Positions 19,292-29,093 of a stretch of 64,000 nucleotides of DNA are shown here, piece after piece. Origin of the DNA: Mesorhizobium sp. M1C.F.Ca.ET.210.01.1.1 (GTDB lineage: Bacteria; Pseudomonadota; Alphaproteobacteria; Rhizobiales; Rhizobiaceae). Numbering within the stretch: position 1 is the stretch's first letter; every line of letters starts with the position of its first letter. The translations under genes were made by a program, and so were the position numbers. The notes beneath the pieces were generated by a model. It ran no database searches, had not been told where the DNA came from, and was given only the letters and a program-made list of their open reading frames with translations. The DNA is taken from NCBI RefSeq assembly GCF_004791585.1, contig NZ_SRUU01000004.1, positions 229,511-293,510 on the forward strand, read 5' to 3'.

Positions 19292-22200
19292 ATGGCAATG
19301 CGCGCGGCTCGTGGTCTCTCTTTCCTTCTCCTTCTCTTTTTCGCCCCTATCTTCCTCGGATCGAACGGCGCGGCACTTGCGGCCGAAGCCCGGCGAATCG
19401 TAACGACGGACAATTCCGACTATTTCGGTTTCGACCTCAGATCGGACCAGAATGTCAGCCTCGATCAATGCAAGACCACGTGTCTCGGCGATCCTGCATG
19501 CCGCGCCTTCACCTACAACACCAAGGCCAAATGGTGCTTTCTCAAATCCGACTATAATCAGCTGAAACCCTTCAGCGGTGCCATAGCCGGCAAAGTCGCC
19601 AATGTCGATGGCGACCCCGATATCGGCGCCCCGCCGGAGCTTGCCTTCTTTCCCGGCTGGATGGCCGACCAGGCCCAGCAGTTCCGCAACAAGCTGACCG
19701 ATCCGGCCTATGACAAGCCGACCGAAGGCTTGGCGGCACTTGAGGCAGCTGCCGAAGAGGCGGCGCTCACTGGCGACCATCGCCTGGCCATGCAGAAATA
19801 CCAGGCGGCGCTGTCCGTCCTGCCGGACGACGGCGCGCTCTGGCTGGCGCTGGCGCGCGAGACGCTCGCCGTGCCGCCGGCTTCCAACACCTCCGAGTCC
19901 TCGACCTTGCCGGCAAACGTCACCTCGGCCGCCTTCAACGCCCATAGGCTGGTGCGCACCGCAAGGACCCGCGCCGAGGCGCTCGCGCTGCTTGCCGCCG
20001 GCCTCGACAAGCGCGACCTCTTCCGGCCGGCCATCCAGGCCTATGAGGCGAGCCTTGCGCTGGTGAGCTCGCCCGCGGTGCAGGCCGACTATGCCGACCT
20101 CAAGGCACGTAAGGGTTTCCGCGTCATCGACCATTCCGTCGACGCCGATTCCAGCACGCCGCGCATCTGCGCGCAGTTGTCCGAGGAACTGGTCAAGACC
20201 GGCGTCGATTATTCGCAGTTCGTCACCGTTGACAACGCCGCGCCCAAGGCCGTCGAAGCCAAGGACAAGCAGATCTGCGTCGAGGGGCTGGAGCACGGCC
20301 AGCACTATGACGTGACCTTCCGCGCCGGCCTGCCGGCGGCGATCGGCGAGACGATCGCCGCACCGGTCGTGCTGTCGATCTACGTCCAGGACCGCGCCCC
20401 GTCCGCCCGCTTTACCGGCGACAGCTTCGTGCTGCCTTCCGGCGCCCGCCGCGGCATCCCGGTCGTCACCGTCAACATGAACGCCGCCAAGATGAAGCTC
20501 TATCGCATCGGCGATCGTTCGCTGGCGCAGCTTCTGTCCGGTTATCAGTTCCTGCATCAGCTCGACGGCTATGACATTTCCACCATTTCGGACCAGATGG
20601 GGGAGCCCGTCTGGGAAGGCACGCTCGACATCGCCAACGACCTCAACAAGGAGGTCACCACCTCCTTCCCGGTCGACGAGGCGATCCCGCAGCGCAAGCC
20701 CGGCGTCTATGTGCTGACCGCGCAGCCGGTCGACGACAAGAGCGACGACTATGGTTCGCGCGCCACGCAGTGGTTCGTCGTTTCCGACATCGGCCTCTCC
20801 ACCTACACCGGCCAGGACGGTCTCAATGTCTTTGCCCGCTCGCTCGGCTCCGCCAAGCCGATCGCCGGCGCCGAACTGACGCTGCTTGCCAAGAACAATG
20901 AAATCCTTGGCACGGCCACATCCGACGCCGAAGGCCACGCGGTCTTCAACCCGGGCCTCACCCGCGGCGAAGGCGGCATGGTGCCGGCCGTGCTGATGGC
21001 CAAGCAGGGCGACAACGACTTCGTCTTCCTAGACATGGGCCGCGCCGGTTTCGATCTGTCGGACCGCGGTGTTGCCGGGCGTGCCGCGCCCGGCGCGCTC
21101 GATGTCTATGCCTGGACCGAGCGCGGCATCTACCGCGCCGGCGAGGATGTCCATGTCGCCGCCCTTGCCCGCGACGGCGCCGCCAAGGCGGTCGAGAACC
21201 TGCCGCTGACCTTCATCTTCACCCGTCCCGATGGCGTCGAGAGCCGCCGCGTCGTCAGCGACGGCATCTCCGCCGGTGGCCATGCGGTCGACCTGCCGCT
21301 CGAGCCCAACGCCATGCGCGGCACCTGGACAGTGTCGATCTACACCGATCCGAAGCAGTCGCCGGTGGCGAGCCAGATGTTCCTGGTCGAAGACTTCGTG
21401 CCGGATCGCATCGAGTTCGATCTGACGGCCGACAAGAAGGAGATCGCCCAGGGCGAAACCGCCAATGCCAGCGTCGACGGACGCTTCCTCTACGGCGCGC
21501 CGGCCGCCGGCCTTGCGCTCGAAGGCGAGATGACGCTGTCGACCACAAGCAGTTGGGACCGGTTCAAAGATTTTACCTTCGGCCTCGCCGACGAGCAGTC
21601 GGCCGAGCCTTCGGTGACGCCCTTGGCCAACCTTCCCGTTGTCGGCGATGACGGCAAGGCGACCTTCCCGGTCTCGATCGACCAGTTGCCGTCGACCACC
21701 AAGCTGGTCAATGCCAAGGTCACCGTCCGCATGCGGGAAGCCGGCGGCCGCGCCGTCGAGCGCTCGCTGGACATCGCAGTCCATCCTGAGAAGGAGATGA
21801 TCGGCATCCGTCCGGATTTCGAAGGCGACGAGGTGCCGCAAGGCGGAACGGCGAAGTTCAGCATCATCGCCGTCGATCCGAACGGCAAGCGCGAGGCGCT
21901 GAAAGGCGCTCAGTGGTCGCTGGTCAAGGTCGAGCGCAATTACCAATGGTACCGCTCGAACAATTACTGGAACTATGAAGCGGTGAACCTCACTAAGGCC
22001 GTCGCCAACGGCCAGGTCGACCTGAATGCCGACGGCGAGGCGACCGTGTCGCTGCCCGTCGACTGGGGCCGCTACCGGCTCGAGGTCGAGACGGCCGACC
22101 CGGACGGTCCGGCGACCAGCTACGAGTTCGATGCCGGCTGGTATGTCGCCTCGACCACCACCGAAACGCCCGACGGCCTGGAGATCGCCCTCGACAAGGA

Positions 22201-24787
22201 CACTTACGCCGCCGGCGAAGTCGCCAAACTGAAGGTCTCGCCGCATTTTGCCGGCGAACTGCTCGTCACCATCGGCGCCGAGAAGCTGTTGAAGACCGTC
22301 ACCGCTTCGGTGCCGGCCGGCGGCGGCACCGTCGACATCCCGGTCGGCGATGACTGGGGCGCCGGCGCCTATGTCACGGCGACATTGTTCAGGCCGGGCG
22401 ATGCCGAGCAATCGCGCATGCCCGCCCGCGCCATCGGCGTCGAATGGCTGACCGTCGATCCGGGCTCGAAGAAGCTCGCCGTCACGCTGACGCCACCCGA
22501 AAAGACGGCGCCGCGCCAGCAACTGTCGATCCCGGTCGCCGTCAACGGCGCCCAACCCGGCAGCAACGCCTATGTGATGGTCGCGGCTGTCGATGTCGGC
22601 ATCCTCAATCTCACCAACTACAAGACGCCCGATCCGGAGGACTGGTTCTTCGGCCAGCGCATGCTGGGCCTCGAGATCCGCGACCTCTATGGCCGGTTGA
22701 TCGACGGCTCGCTCGGCACCACCGGCAAGCTCAGGACCGGCGGCGACGGCGCCAACATGCAGTCGCAAGGCAGCCCGCCGACCGAAAAGCTGGTCGCCTT
22801 CTTCTCCGGCCCGGTTGAGCTTGACGCCAACGGCAAGGCGCGGGTCGACTTCGATATCCCGCAGTTCAACGGCACCGTGCGCGTCATGGCTGTCGCCTGG
22901 ACCAAGGAGGCCGTCGGCCATGCCGAGACCGATGTCATCGTGCGCGATCCGGTGGTGATCACTGCCGGTTTGCCTCGCTTCCTGGCGCCCGGCGATGCCG
23001 GCACGATGCGCCTCGACATCGCCGACACCGACGGTCCCGCCGGCGATTACAAGCTCTCGGTCACCACGACCGGGGATCTCTCGACCGGCGACAAGCCCCT
23101 GCCCGAGAAGCTGACGCTCGCCCAGGGCAAGCGGCAATCGCTCTCCTTCCCTCTGATTGCGCGGACGGCGGGCGATGCGTCGGTCACCGTCAAGCTCGCG
23201 CATGACGGCGGCACCGAGGTCGAGCAGACGCTCTACCTGCCGGTTCGACCGGCGCAGCTCCCGGTCACCAACCGGATGGTGGTCGACCTGAAGCCCAAGG
23301 GCGGCGCACTGCGCGTCGACAAGGAACTGCTCGCCGCAAGCGTGCTCGACGGCGCTTCGGTCAGCGTCGGCATCTCGCAGGCGGCAGCCTTCGACGTTCC
23401 CTCGCTGCTGATGACGCTCGACCACTATCCCTATGGCTGCGCCGAGCAGACCACCAGCCGCGCCATGCCGCTGCTCTATGTCAACGACATGGCGACCAGC
23501 ATCGGCATGGAAAGCGATCCCGAACTGCACGGCCGCATTCAGGACGCCGTCTACAAGGTGCTGAGCTACCAGGCCTCCAGCGGCAGCTTCGGCCTCTGGG
23601 GTCCAGGCTCCGGCGATCTCTGGCTCGACGCCTATGTCAGCGAGTTCCTGACCCGGGCACGCGAGCAGAAATACGACGTGCCGCCGCAGGCGATGAACCA
23701 GGCGCTGAACAACCTGCAGAACTCGCTGGGTTATGACCAGGACGTCCAGGACCGCGGCAGCGAGATCGCCTACGCGCTCTATGTGCTCGCCCGCAACAAG
23801 AAGGCCTCGATCGGCGACCTGCGCTACTACGCCGACACCCAGCTCGAAGCCTTCTCCAGCCCGATGGCCGTCGCACAACTCGCGGCGAGCCTCGCGCTCT
23901 ATGGCGATACGCAGCGCTCGGAAGCCACCTTCCAGACGGCGCTGCGGCTCGCCCAGGCGAGCACGGAATACGACTATTATCGCTCCGACTACGGCTCGCC
24001 GCTGCGTGACGGCGCGGCGATGCTGGCGCTGGCGGCCGAATCGAAGCCGGTGCCGAGCATCGTGCCGCAGCTGATCAGGCTGGTTGCGAGGGAGCGGGCC
24101 GACGCCCGTTGGACGAGCACGCAGGACGAATCCTGGATGCTTCTGGCCGCGCGGGCGCTGAGGGAAGGCAATGATTCCATCACGCTTTCCGTCAACGGCG
24201 CGCCGCATTCGGGCGGCTATTCCGACCGGATCGCCGGCAGCGAGCTTGCCGACAGTCCTCTTACTATCGCCAACACCGGCACGACGCCGTTGCAGGCGGT
24301 GGTCACCGCTATGGCGGCGCCCGTCGAGCCGCTGCCGGCCGGAGGTGACGGCTTCACCATCGATCGCACCTACTACAAGCTCGACGGCACCGAGGCCAAC
24401 ATCACGGAAGCCAAGCAGAACGAGCGCTATGTGGTCGTGCTCAAGGTCTATGAGCAGAACAGCTGGCCGTCGCGCGTGCTGGTCACCGACCTGCTGCCGG
24501 CCGGCTTCGAGATCGACAACCCGAGCCTTGTCTCGAGCGCGCAGTTGTCGAACTTCTCCTGGCTGGCGCAGACCGACGCCGCGCATCTGGAGTTCCGCGA
24601 CGACCGCTTCGTCGCCGCCTTCAACCCGAACGAAGGCGACGGCGACCGTAACATCACGTTGGCCTATGTCGTGCGCGCCGTGACGCCGGGCACCTATGCC
24701 CATCCGGCGGCGACGGTGGAGGACATGTACCGGCCGCAATACTCGGCCCGCACCGCCTCCGGCATGATGGAGGTCAAGGCGGAGTAA
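19292..24787 (+). CDS. Bacterial alpha-2-macroglobulin with N-terminal PAN/Apple domain
   Basis: An 1831-residue secreted protein with a signal peptide (residues about 1-31) and GGGAGGG-type ribosome binding site upstream. Residues about 42-105 form a PAN/Apple-like domain with paired cysteines (DQCKTTCLGDPACRAFTYN...WCF). Macroglobulin-type domains follow, then the bait/ANA region, then the thioester motif GCAEQ (Cys1383, Gln1386) in an alpha-helical toroid, and a C-terminal receptor-binding-like domain. Bacterial alpha-2-macroglobulins trap attacking proteases in the periplasm and are typically encoded beside pbpC, as here. No lipobox is evident, unlike E. coli YfhM. It is divergent from tamAB. 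Confidence 0.93.
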   Translation: MAMRAARGLSFLLLLFFAPIFLGSNGAALAAEARRIVTTDNSDYFGFDLRSDQNVSLDQCKTTCLGDPACRAFTYNTKAKWCFLKSDYNQLKPFSGAIAGKVANVDGDPDIGAPPELAFFPGWMADQAQQFRNKLTDPAYDKPTEGLAALEAAAEEAALTGDHRLAMQKYQAALSVLPDDGALWLALARETLAVPPASNTSESSTLPANVTSAAFNAHRLVRTARTRAEALALLAAGLDKRDLFRPAIQAYEASLALVSSPAVQADYADLKARKGFRVIDHSVDADSSTPRICAQLSEELVKTGVDYSQFVTVDNAAPKAVEAKDKQICVEGLEHGQHYDVTFRAGLPAAIGETIAAPVVLSIYVQDRAPSARFTGDSFVLPSGARRGIPVVTVNMNAAKMKLYRIGDRSLAQLLSGYQFLHQLDGYDISTISDQMGEPVWEGTLDIANDLNKEVTTSFPVDEAIPQRKPGVYVLTAQPVDDKSDDYGSRATQWFVVSDIGLSTYTGQDGLNVFARSLGSAKPIAGAELTLLAKNNEILGTATSDAEGHAVFNPGLTRGEGGMVPAVLMAKQGDNDFVFLDMGRAGFDLSDRGVAGRAAPGALDVYAWTERGIYRAGEDVHVAALARDGAAKAVENLPLTFIFTRPDGVESRRVVSDGISAGGHAVDLPLEPNAMRGTWTVSIYTDPKQSPVASQMFLVEDFVPDRIEFDLTADKKEIAQGETANASVDGRFLYGAPAAGLALEGEMTLSTTSSWDRFKDFTFGLADEQSAEPSVTPLANLPVVGDDGKATFPVSIDQLPSTTKLVNAKVTVRMREAGGRAVERSLDIAVHPEKEMIGIRPDFEGDEVPQGGTAKFSIIAVDPNGKREALKGAQWSLVKVERNYQWYRSNNYWNYEAVNLTKAVANGQVDLNADGEATVSLPVDWGRYRLEVETADPDGPATSYEFDAGWYVASTTTETPDGLEIALDKDTYAAGEVAKLKVSPHFAGELLVTIGAEKLLKTVTASVPAGGGTVDIPVGDDWGAGAYVTATLFRPGDAEQSRMPARAIGVEWLTVDPGSKKLAVTLTPPEKTAPRQQLSIPVAVNGAQPGSNAYVMVAAVDVGILNLTNYKTPDPEDWFFGQRMLGLEIRDLYGRLIDGSLGTTGKLRTGGDGANMQSQGSPPTEKLVAFFSGPVELDANGKARVDFDIPQFNGTVRVMAVAWTKEAVGHAETDVIVRDPVVITAGLPRFLAPGDAGTMRLDIADTDGPAGDYKLSVTTTGDLSTGDKPLPEKLTLAQGKRQSLSFPLIARTAGDASVTVKLAHDGGTEVEQTLYLPVRPAQLPVTNRMVVDLKPKGGALRVDKELLAASVLDGASVSVGISQAAAFDVPSLLMTLDHYPYGCAEQTTSRAMPLLYVNDMATSIGMESDPELHGRIQDAVYKVLSYQASSGSFGLWGPGSGDLWLDAYVSEFLTRAREQKYDVPPQAMNQALNNLQNSLGYDQDVQDRGSEIAYALYVLARNKKASIGDLRYYADTQLEAFSSPMAVAQLAASLALYGDTQRSEATFQTALRLAQASTEYDYYRSDYGSPLRDGAAMLALAAESKPVPSIVPQLIRLVARERADARWTSTQDESWMLLAARALREGNDSITLSVNGAPHSGGYSDRIAGSELADSPLTIANTGTTPLQAVVTAMAAPVEPLPAGGDGFTIDRTYYKLDGTEANITEAKQNERYVVVLKVYEQNSWPSRVLVTDLLPAGFEIDNPSLVSSAQLSNFSWLAQTDAAHLEFRDDRFVAAFNPNEGDGDRNITLAYVVRAVTPGTYAHPAATVEDMYRPQYSARTASGMMEVKAE

Positions 24788-24823
24788 CGCGCCGATTGTG
24801 CGAAAATGAACATGGCGACTGCA

Positions 24824-24945
24824 CTGCCCCTCATCGGCCTGCCAGCACCTTCTCCCCGTATCGAACGGGAAGAAGGGAGAAACTCCGACGCTGACGGCCC
24901 CCTTCTCCCCGTTCTTCACGGGGAGAGAGAAAGGGTGAGGGGCAG
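24824..24945. repeat. Palindromic mosaic repeat between the alpha-2-macroglobulin gene and pbpC
   Basis: An exact outer inverted repeat, CTGCCCCTCA (24824-24833) and TGAGGGGCAG (24936-24945), encloses two hairpins built on CCTTCTCCCCGT...ACGGGGAGA (24848-24876 and 24901-24934). It is related to the elements at 61480-61807 and 63828-63850. The type resembles the rhizobial intergenic mosaic elements (RIME); assignment to that family is inference. Its right end supplies GAGGGG just upstream of the pbpC start. Confidence 0.8.
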
Positions 24946-24949
24946 CGCC

Positions 24950-27040
24950 ATGCTCTCCAAGAAACTCATCCGACGAACCGCCATCTCAGGCATCTCGCTT
25001 GCGTGTCTTGCGGCCATCTCCGTCGCCGCCCTCTGGGAACTCGACCGCGCCTTCCCGCCGCCGTTGCCGGCCACGCTAACCGTCTCGACAGAGGTGCAGG
25101 ACCGCGACGGCCAGTTGCTTCGCGCCTTCGCCACGCCGGATGGCTACTGGCGGCTCGAAACCCGGCTCGACCAGGTCGACAGAGCGTTCGTCGACATGCT
25201 GGTCGCCTATGAAGACAAGCGCTTCTGGGGCCATGATGGCGTCGATGTCCTGGCACTTTGCCGCGCCGCCGGCCAGTTCGCCACCAGCGGCCATATCGTA
25301 TCCGGCGGCTCGACGCTCTCGATGCAGCTTGCCCGGCTGATCGAGCCGCGCGACAGCCGCAGCCTCGGCTCCAAGCTCAAGCAGATCCTGCGCGCCATCC
25401 AGATCGAGCGGCGGCTGTCCAAGCAGGAAATCCTCGAACGCTACCTGACGCTGGCGCCCTATGGCGGCAATCTCGAAGGCGTGCGCGCCGCCTCGCTCGC
25501 CTATTTCGGCAAGGAGCCGAAGCGGCTGACCGTGTCGGAAGCAGCCCTGCTCGTCGCGCTGCCGCAACTGCCGGAAAAGCGCCGGCCCGACCGCAACCTC
25601 GACATCGCCCACGCCGCGCGCGACCGTGTGCTCAACCGCATGGTGTCGGCCGGTCTGCTCGGCGAACGCGAGGCCGCCCGCGCCGCCCTCGACGACGTCT
25701 CCGGCCTGCGCCGTAAGCTGCCGGCGCTGGCCGCGCACGCCTCCTACGCCATGCTGCCCAAGGCCGAGCCCGACAAGCCGCTGCAGCTCACCATCCGCAG
25801 AAGCGTGCAGCAAGGGCTGGAGCAGGTGGCGAGGGATGCCGCCAGGAAGCTCGGCCCGAAGCTCTCCATTGCCATGGTGATGGCCGATGCACGCACCGGC
25901 GACATCCTCGGCGAGGTCGGCTCGGCCGATTTCTTCGATGCCAGCCGCTCCGGCTGGATCGACATGACCAAGGTCGTCCGCTCCCCGGGCTCGACGCTGA
26001 AGCCTTTCATCTACGGGCTCGCCTTCGAGCAGGGGCTGGTGGCGCAGGAGACCATCATCGAGGACAGTCCGGCCGATTTCGGCGGCTACCGGCCGAAGAA
26101 TTTTGACATGGGCTATCAGGGCGACGTCAGCATCCGCCAGGCGCTGCAATTGTCGCTCAACGTGCCGGCGATCCGGGTGCTCGACGCGGTTGGGCCCGCG
26201 CGGCTCACCGCGCGTTTCCGACAGGCCGGCGTCAACCCGATCCTGCCGGTCAACGAAGCGCCCGGCCTGGCGATCGGGCTTGGCGGCGTCGGCGTCACCT
26301 TGCGCGACCTGGTGCAGCTCTATACGGGGCTCGCCAATGGCGGCAAGATGCACACGCTGCATGACGGCACCGAGCCAGCCAATGCCGAACGCGCCACCGC
26401 CACCATCCTCGACGACCAGGCGGCCTGGCAGATCAACGACATATTGTCCGGCCTGAAACCGCCGGAAGGCGCCATGCAGCGCGGCATCGCCTACAAGACC
26501 GGCACGTCCTATGGCTATCGCGATGCCTGGTCGGTCGGCTTCGATGGCCGCTACGTGCTGGGCGTCTGGGTCGGCCGCGCCGATGCCAGCCCGATCCCCG
26601 GCCTCTCAGGCTATGTCTCGGCGGCGCCAATCCTGTTCGAAGGCTTTGTCCGTTCCGGCCTCGCCAGCGTTCCGCTGCCGGGCCGGCCGCCGGGCGTCTT
26701 CAATCCCAAGCGCGAGGAACTGCCGGTAACGCTTGCCCGCTTCGGCGCCGGATCGGACGGGCTGGTACAGGCAACGCCGACCGAGCCGGCGCCGACCATC
26801 GTCTTCCCGCCGGACGGCGCCCGCGTCGACCTCGGCACCAATTCCGCGGACGCCACGCCGCTGGTGCTGAAGCTGCAGGGCGGCCGCGCGCCGTTCCGCT
26901 GGCTGGCCAACGGCAAGCCGCTTGCCGGCATCGACCGCCGGCGCACCGCCACCTGGCAGCCCGACGGCACCGGCTATTCGACACTGACCGTGATCGACGC
27001 AGCCGGACGGGCGGCCAGCGTGAAGGTTTTCGTTGAATAG
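24950..27040 (+). CDS. pbpC: Penicillin-binding protein 1C (bifunctional glycosyltransferase/transpeptidase)
   Basis: A 696-residue inner-membrane protein. An N-terminal membrane anchor (about residues 8-27) is followed by a GT51 transglycosylase domain (AYEDKRFWGHDGVD with catalytic Glu, then SGGSTLSMQLARL), a transpeptidase domain with SxxK (SPGSTLKPF), SLN (LSLNVPA) and KTGTS motifs, and a C-terminal BiPBP_C-like domain (about 610-696). It polymerises peptidoglycan; PbpC is the usual genomic neighbour of bacterial alpha-2-macroglobulin. The start at 24950 is chosen because the anchor begins there; upstream in-frame sequence is repeat DNA. Confidence 0.95.
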   Translation: MLSKKLIRRTAISGISLACLAAISVAALWELDRAFPPPLPATLTVSTEVQDRDGQLLRAFATPDGYWRLETRLDQVDRAFVDMLVAYEDKRFWGHDGVDVLALCRAAGQFATSGHIVSGGSTLSMQLARLIEPRDSRSLGSKLKQILRAIQIERRLSKQEILERYLTLAPYGGNLEGVRAASLAYFGKEPKRLTVSEAALLVALPQLPEKRRPDRNLDIAHAARDRVLNRMVSAGLLGEREAARAALDDVSGLRRKLPALAAHASYAMLPKAEPDKPLQLTIRRSVQQGLEQVARDAARKLGPKLSIAMVMADARTGDILGEVGSADFFDASRSGWIDMTKVVRSPGSTLKPFIYGLAFEQGLVAQETIIEDSPADFGGYRPKNFDMGYQGDVSIRQALQLSLNVPAIRVLDAVGPARLTARFRQAGVNPILPVNEAPGLAIGLGGVGVTLRDLVQLYTGLANGGKMHTLHDGTEPANAERATATILDDQAAWQINDILSGLKPPEGAMQRGIAYKTGTSYGYRDAWSVGFDGRYVLGVWVGRADASPIPGLSGYVSAAPILFEGFVRSGLASVPLPGRPPGVFNPKREELPVTLARFGAGSDGLVQATPTEPAPTIVFPPDGARVDLGTNSADATPLVLKLQGGRAPFRWLANGKPLAGIDRRRTATWQPDGTGYSTLTVIDAAGRAASVKVFVE

Positions 27041-27794
27041 AGTGCGGCAAGAGATTCAGCGGATTGCGTTTCTTCGCCTGAGGTCCGGCGCGAGGCTTGC
27101 AACGCTGGCTGTTCTGACCGCAATTTCCTTCCCGGCCTTCGCCGATCCCCTCCCCGCCGGCTTCACCCGGCTTGCCGACGTCGATCCGACAATCCGCCAG
27201 GACATCCGCTACGCCGGTCGCGAGAACTTCCTGCACCGCAAGGTCGAAGGCTACGACGCGCCGATCTGCATCCTGACCGAGCAGGCGGCGAAGGCGCTGT
27301 CCAGCGTCCAGAAAGCGATCGCCGCCAGGAGCCTGACGCTGGTCGTCTTCGACTGCTACCGCCCGGCGCGCGCTGTTGCCGATATGGGGCAATGGACGCG
27401 GCAAGGCGGCCCACCCGACCCGCAATGGTATCCGAAGATCGAGCGCGGTGATCTTGTCGCCAAGGGTTATGTCGGCGAGTTGTCCAGCCATTCGCGCGGC
27501 TCGACCGTCGACCTGGCGATCGCTGAGACGCACAATGCAAGCGCGGCACATCCCGCTTGCGGGGCACCCGACGCGGTCACGCTGGACTTCGGCACCGGCT
27601 TCGACTGTTTCGATCCGATGAGCGAGACGGCCCGTCGGCCTCTTCCCGCCGAAGCAGCGGCCAGCCGCAAGACGCTGCTGGCGGCCATGCGCGCCGCCGG
27701 CTTCCGCAACTATGCGCGCGAATGGTGGCATTTCACGCTGGCGGAAGAGCCCTTTCCGAAACAGCGTTTCGATTTCCCGGTCACCGCGAACTAG
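27033..27794 (+). CDS. D-alanyl-D-alanine dipeptidase, VanX/DdpX-like (peptidase M15D)
   Basis: A 253-residue protein with a likely signal peptide (LATLAVLTAISFPAFA, cleaved near residue 37). The M15D zinc site is visible: SSHSRGSTVDLA supplies the His and Asp ligands, and EWWHF near residue 229 supplies the catalytic Glu and third His ligand. FDCYRPARA carries the conserved Arg. The family cleaves D-Ala-D-Ala. Its ATG lies inside the end of pbpC (8-bp overlap), so the two are translationally coupled, tying it to peptidoglycan turnover or recycling. Vancomycin resistance is not implied, since no VanH/VanA ligase is present. Confidence 0.9.
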   Translation: MNRVRQEIQRIAFLRLRSGARLATLAVLTAISFPAFADPLPAGFTRLADVDPTIRQDIRYAGRENFLHRKVEGYDAPICILTEQAAKALSSVQKAIAARSLTLVVFDCYRPARAVADMGQWTRQGGPPDPQWYPKIERGDLVAKGYVGELSSHSRGSTVDLAIAETHNASAAHPACGAPDAVTLDFGTGFDCFDPMSETARRPLPAEAAASRKTLLAAMRAAGFRNYAREWWHFTLAEEPFPKQRFDFPVTAN

Positions 27795-27999
27795 CCAGGC
27801 CGCAGGGACTTGCCTGGAGGCGGACCGCTTCTAATTAGGTCGGCTGACGAGGAGTCCGACGGTGGCAGTTTGAGGAAGTTATTTCCTCCACCGGCCGCCG
27901 TTCAGCGAAAAATTGCTGCGAGGAGGTGAAAAAGGCAACATTCAATGCATCTAATTTCTATAAAATCGCTAGAGTTCGTGCAGTTCAACGGAGGCGGAA

Positions 28000-29028
28000 A
28001 TGACCAATCCTCATTTCAGGAAACTGCTCGGCGCGCTGGTCGCCACATCTGTCCAGTTCGGCACGCTCGGTTTCGCGTTTGCCGACACGACCATTCTGAA
28101 CGTGTCCTACGACCCGACACGTGAACTCTACAAGGCCTATGACGAGGCCTTCGCCGCGCACTGGAAGGCCGAAACCGGCGAAACGGTCACCATCCAGCAG
28201 TCGCACGGCGGGTCCGGCGCGCAGGCCCGGGCGGTGATCGACGGTCTCGACGCCGATGTCGTGACGCTGGCACTCGAAGGCGACATCAACGCCATCGCCT
28301 CGAAGACCAAGAAGATCAACCCTAATTGGCGCACGAAATTCGAGAACAACTCAGCGCCCTACACCTCGACCATCATTTTTCTCGTCCGCAAGGGCAATCC
28401 CAAGGGCATCCATGACTGGAACGATCTGGTGAAGGACGGCGTCCAGGTGATCACGCCGAACCCCAAGACTTCCGGCGGCGCGCGCTGGAACTATCTCGCT
28501 GCCTGGGCGTATGCCAGCGCCCATGACGGCAACGACGAAGCCAAGACCAAGGAATTCGTTGGCAAGCTATATGCCAATGCCCCGGTGCTCGACACAGGCG
28601 CACGCGGTTCGACCGTGACCTTTGCACAGAAAGGCCTGGGCGACGTCTTGATCGCTTGGGAAAACGACGCCTATCTGGCGCTTGACGAATTCGGCGCCGA
28701 CAATTTCGACATCGTCTATCCGCCGACCTCGATCTTGGCCGAGCCACCTGTCGCCGTGGTCGATGCCAATGTCGACGCCAAAGGCACACGCAAGGTGGCT
28801 GAAGCCTATCTTTCCTACCTCTATTCCAAGGAGGGCCAGACCATCATTGCCAAGAACCATTATCGGCCTTCCAAACCCGAACTGGTGCCGCCGGAGGATC
28901 TCGCCAAGCTGCCGCCGATCAAGCTGATCACCATCGACGATCCGCTTTTTGGCGGCTGGAAGAAGGCACAGCCTTACCATTTCGGCGACGGTGGTATATT
29001 CGACCAGATCTACAAGCCGGTCCAGTGA
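28000..29028 (+). CDS. Sulfate ABC transporter substrate-binding protein
   Basis: A 342-residue periplasmic protein with a signal peptide ending near FAFA (about residue 28). Signature segments of the sulfate/thiosulfate binding family are present: [49 protein letters not shown] and the C-terminal FGGW. It is the first gene of the sulfate uptake operon and has GGAGG 9 nt upstream of its ATG. The 205-bp upstream gap probably holds the promoter (TATAAA near 27958). A second paralogue lies at 32136-33122. Confidence 0.95.
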   Translation: MTNPHFRKLLGALVATSVQFGTLGFAFADTTILNVSYDPTRELYKAYDEAFAAHWKAETGETVTIQQSHGGSGAQARAVIDGLDADVVTLALEGDINAIASKTKKINPNWRTKFENNSAPYTSTIIFLVRKGNPKGIHDWNDLVKDGVQVITPNPKTSGGARWNYLAAWAYASAHDGNDEAKTKEFVGKLYANAPVLDTGARGSTVTFAQKGLGDVLIAWENDAYLALDEFGADNFDIVYPPTSILAEPPVAVVDANVDAKGTRKVAEAYLSYLYSKEGQTIIAKNHYRPSKPELVPPEDLAKLPPIKLITIDDPLFGGWKKAQPYHFGDGGIFDQIYKPVQ

Positions 29029-29093
29029 GGGCCGGGTATCCCAACACTGCCTAGTGCAATCTGGTTGAGCAAGAAGGGACGATCCAGAACAGC

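Noticed and set aside
21029..24919. A 1296-codon minus-strand open frame opposite the alpha-2-macroglobulin gene.
   Set aside because: It is the antisense of a well-recognised protein with the CAEQ thioester. Length alone is not evidence in GC-rich DNA, where the complement of biased codons rarely contains stops.
27033..27794. A vancomycin resistance determinant, from the VanX-like dipeptidase.
   Set aside because: No VanH/VanA-type ligase or VanRS regulators are present; the context is peptidoglycan turnover.
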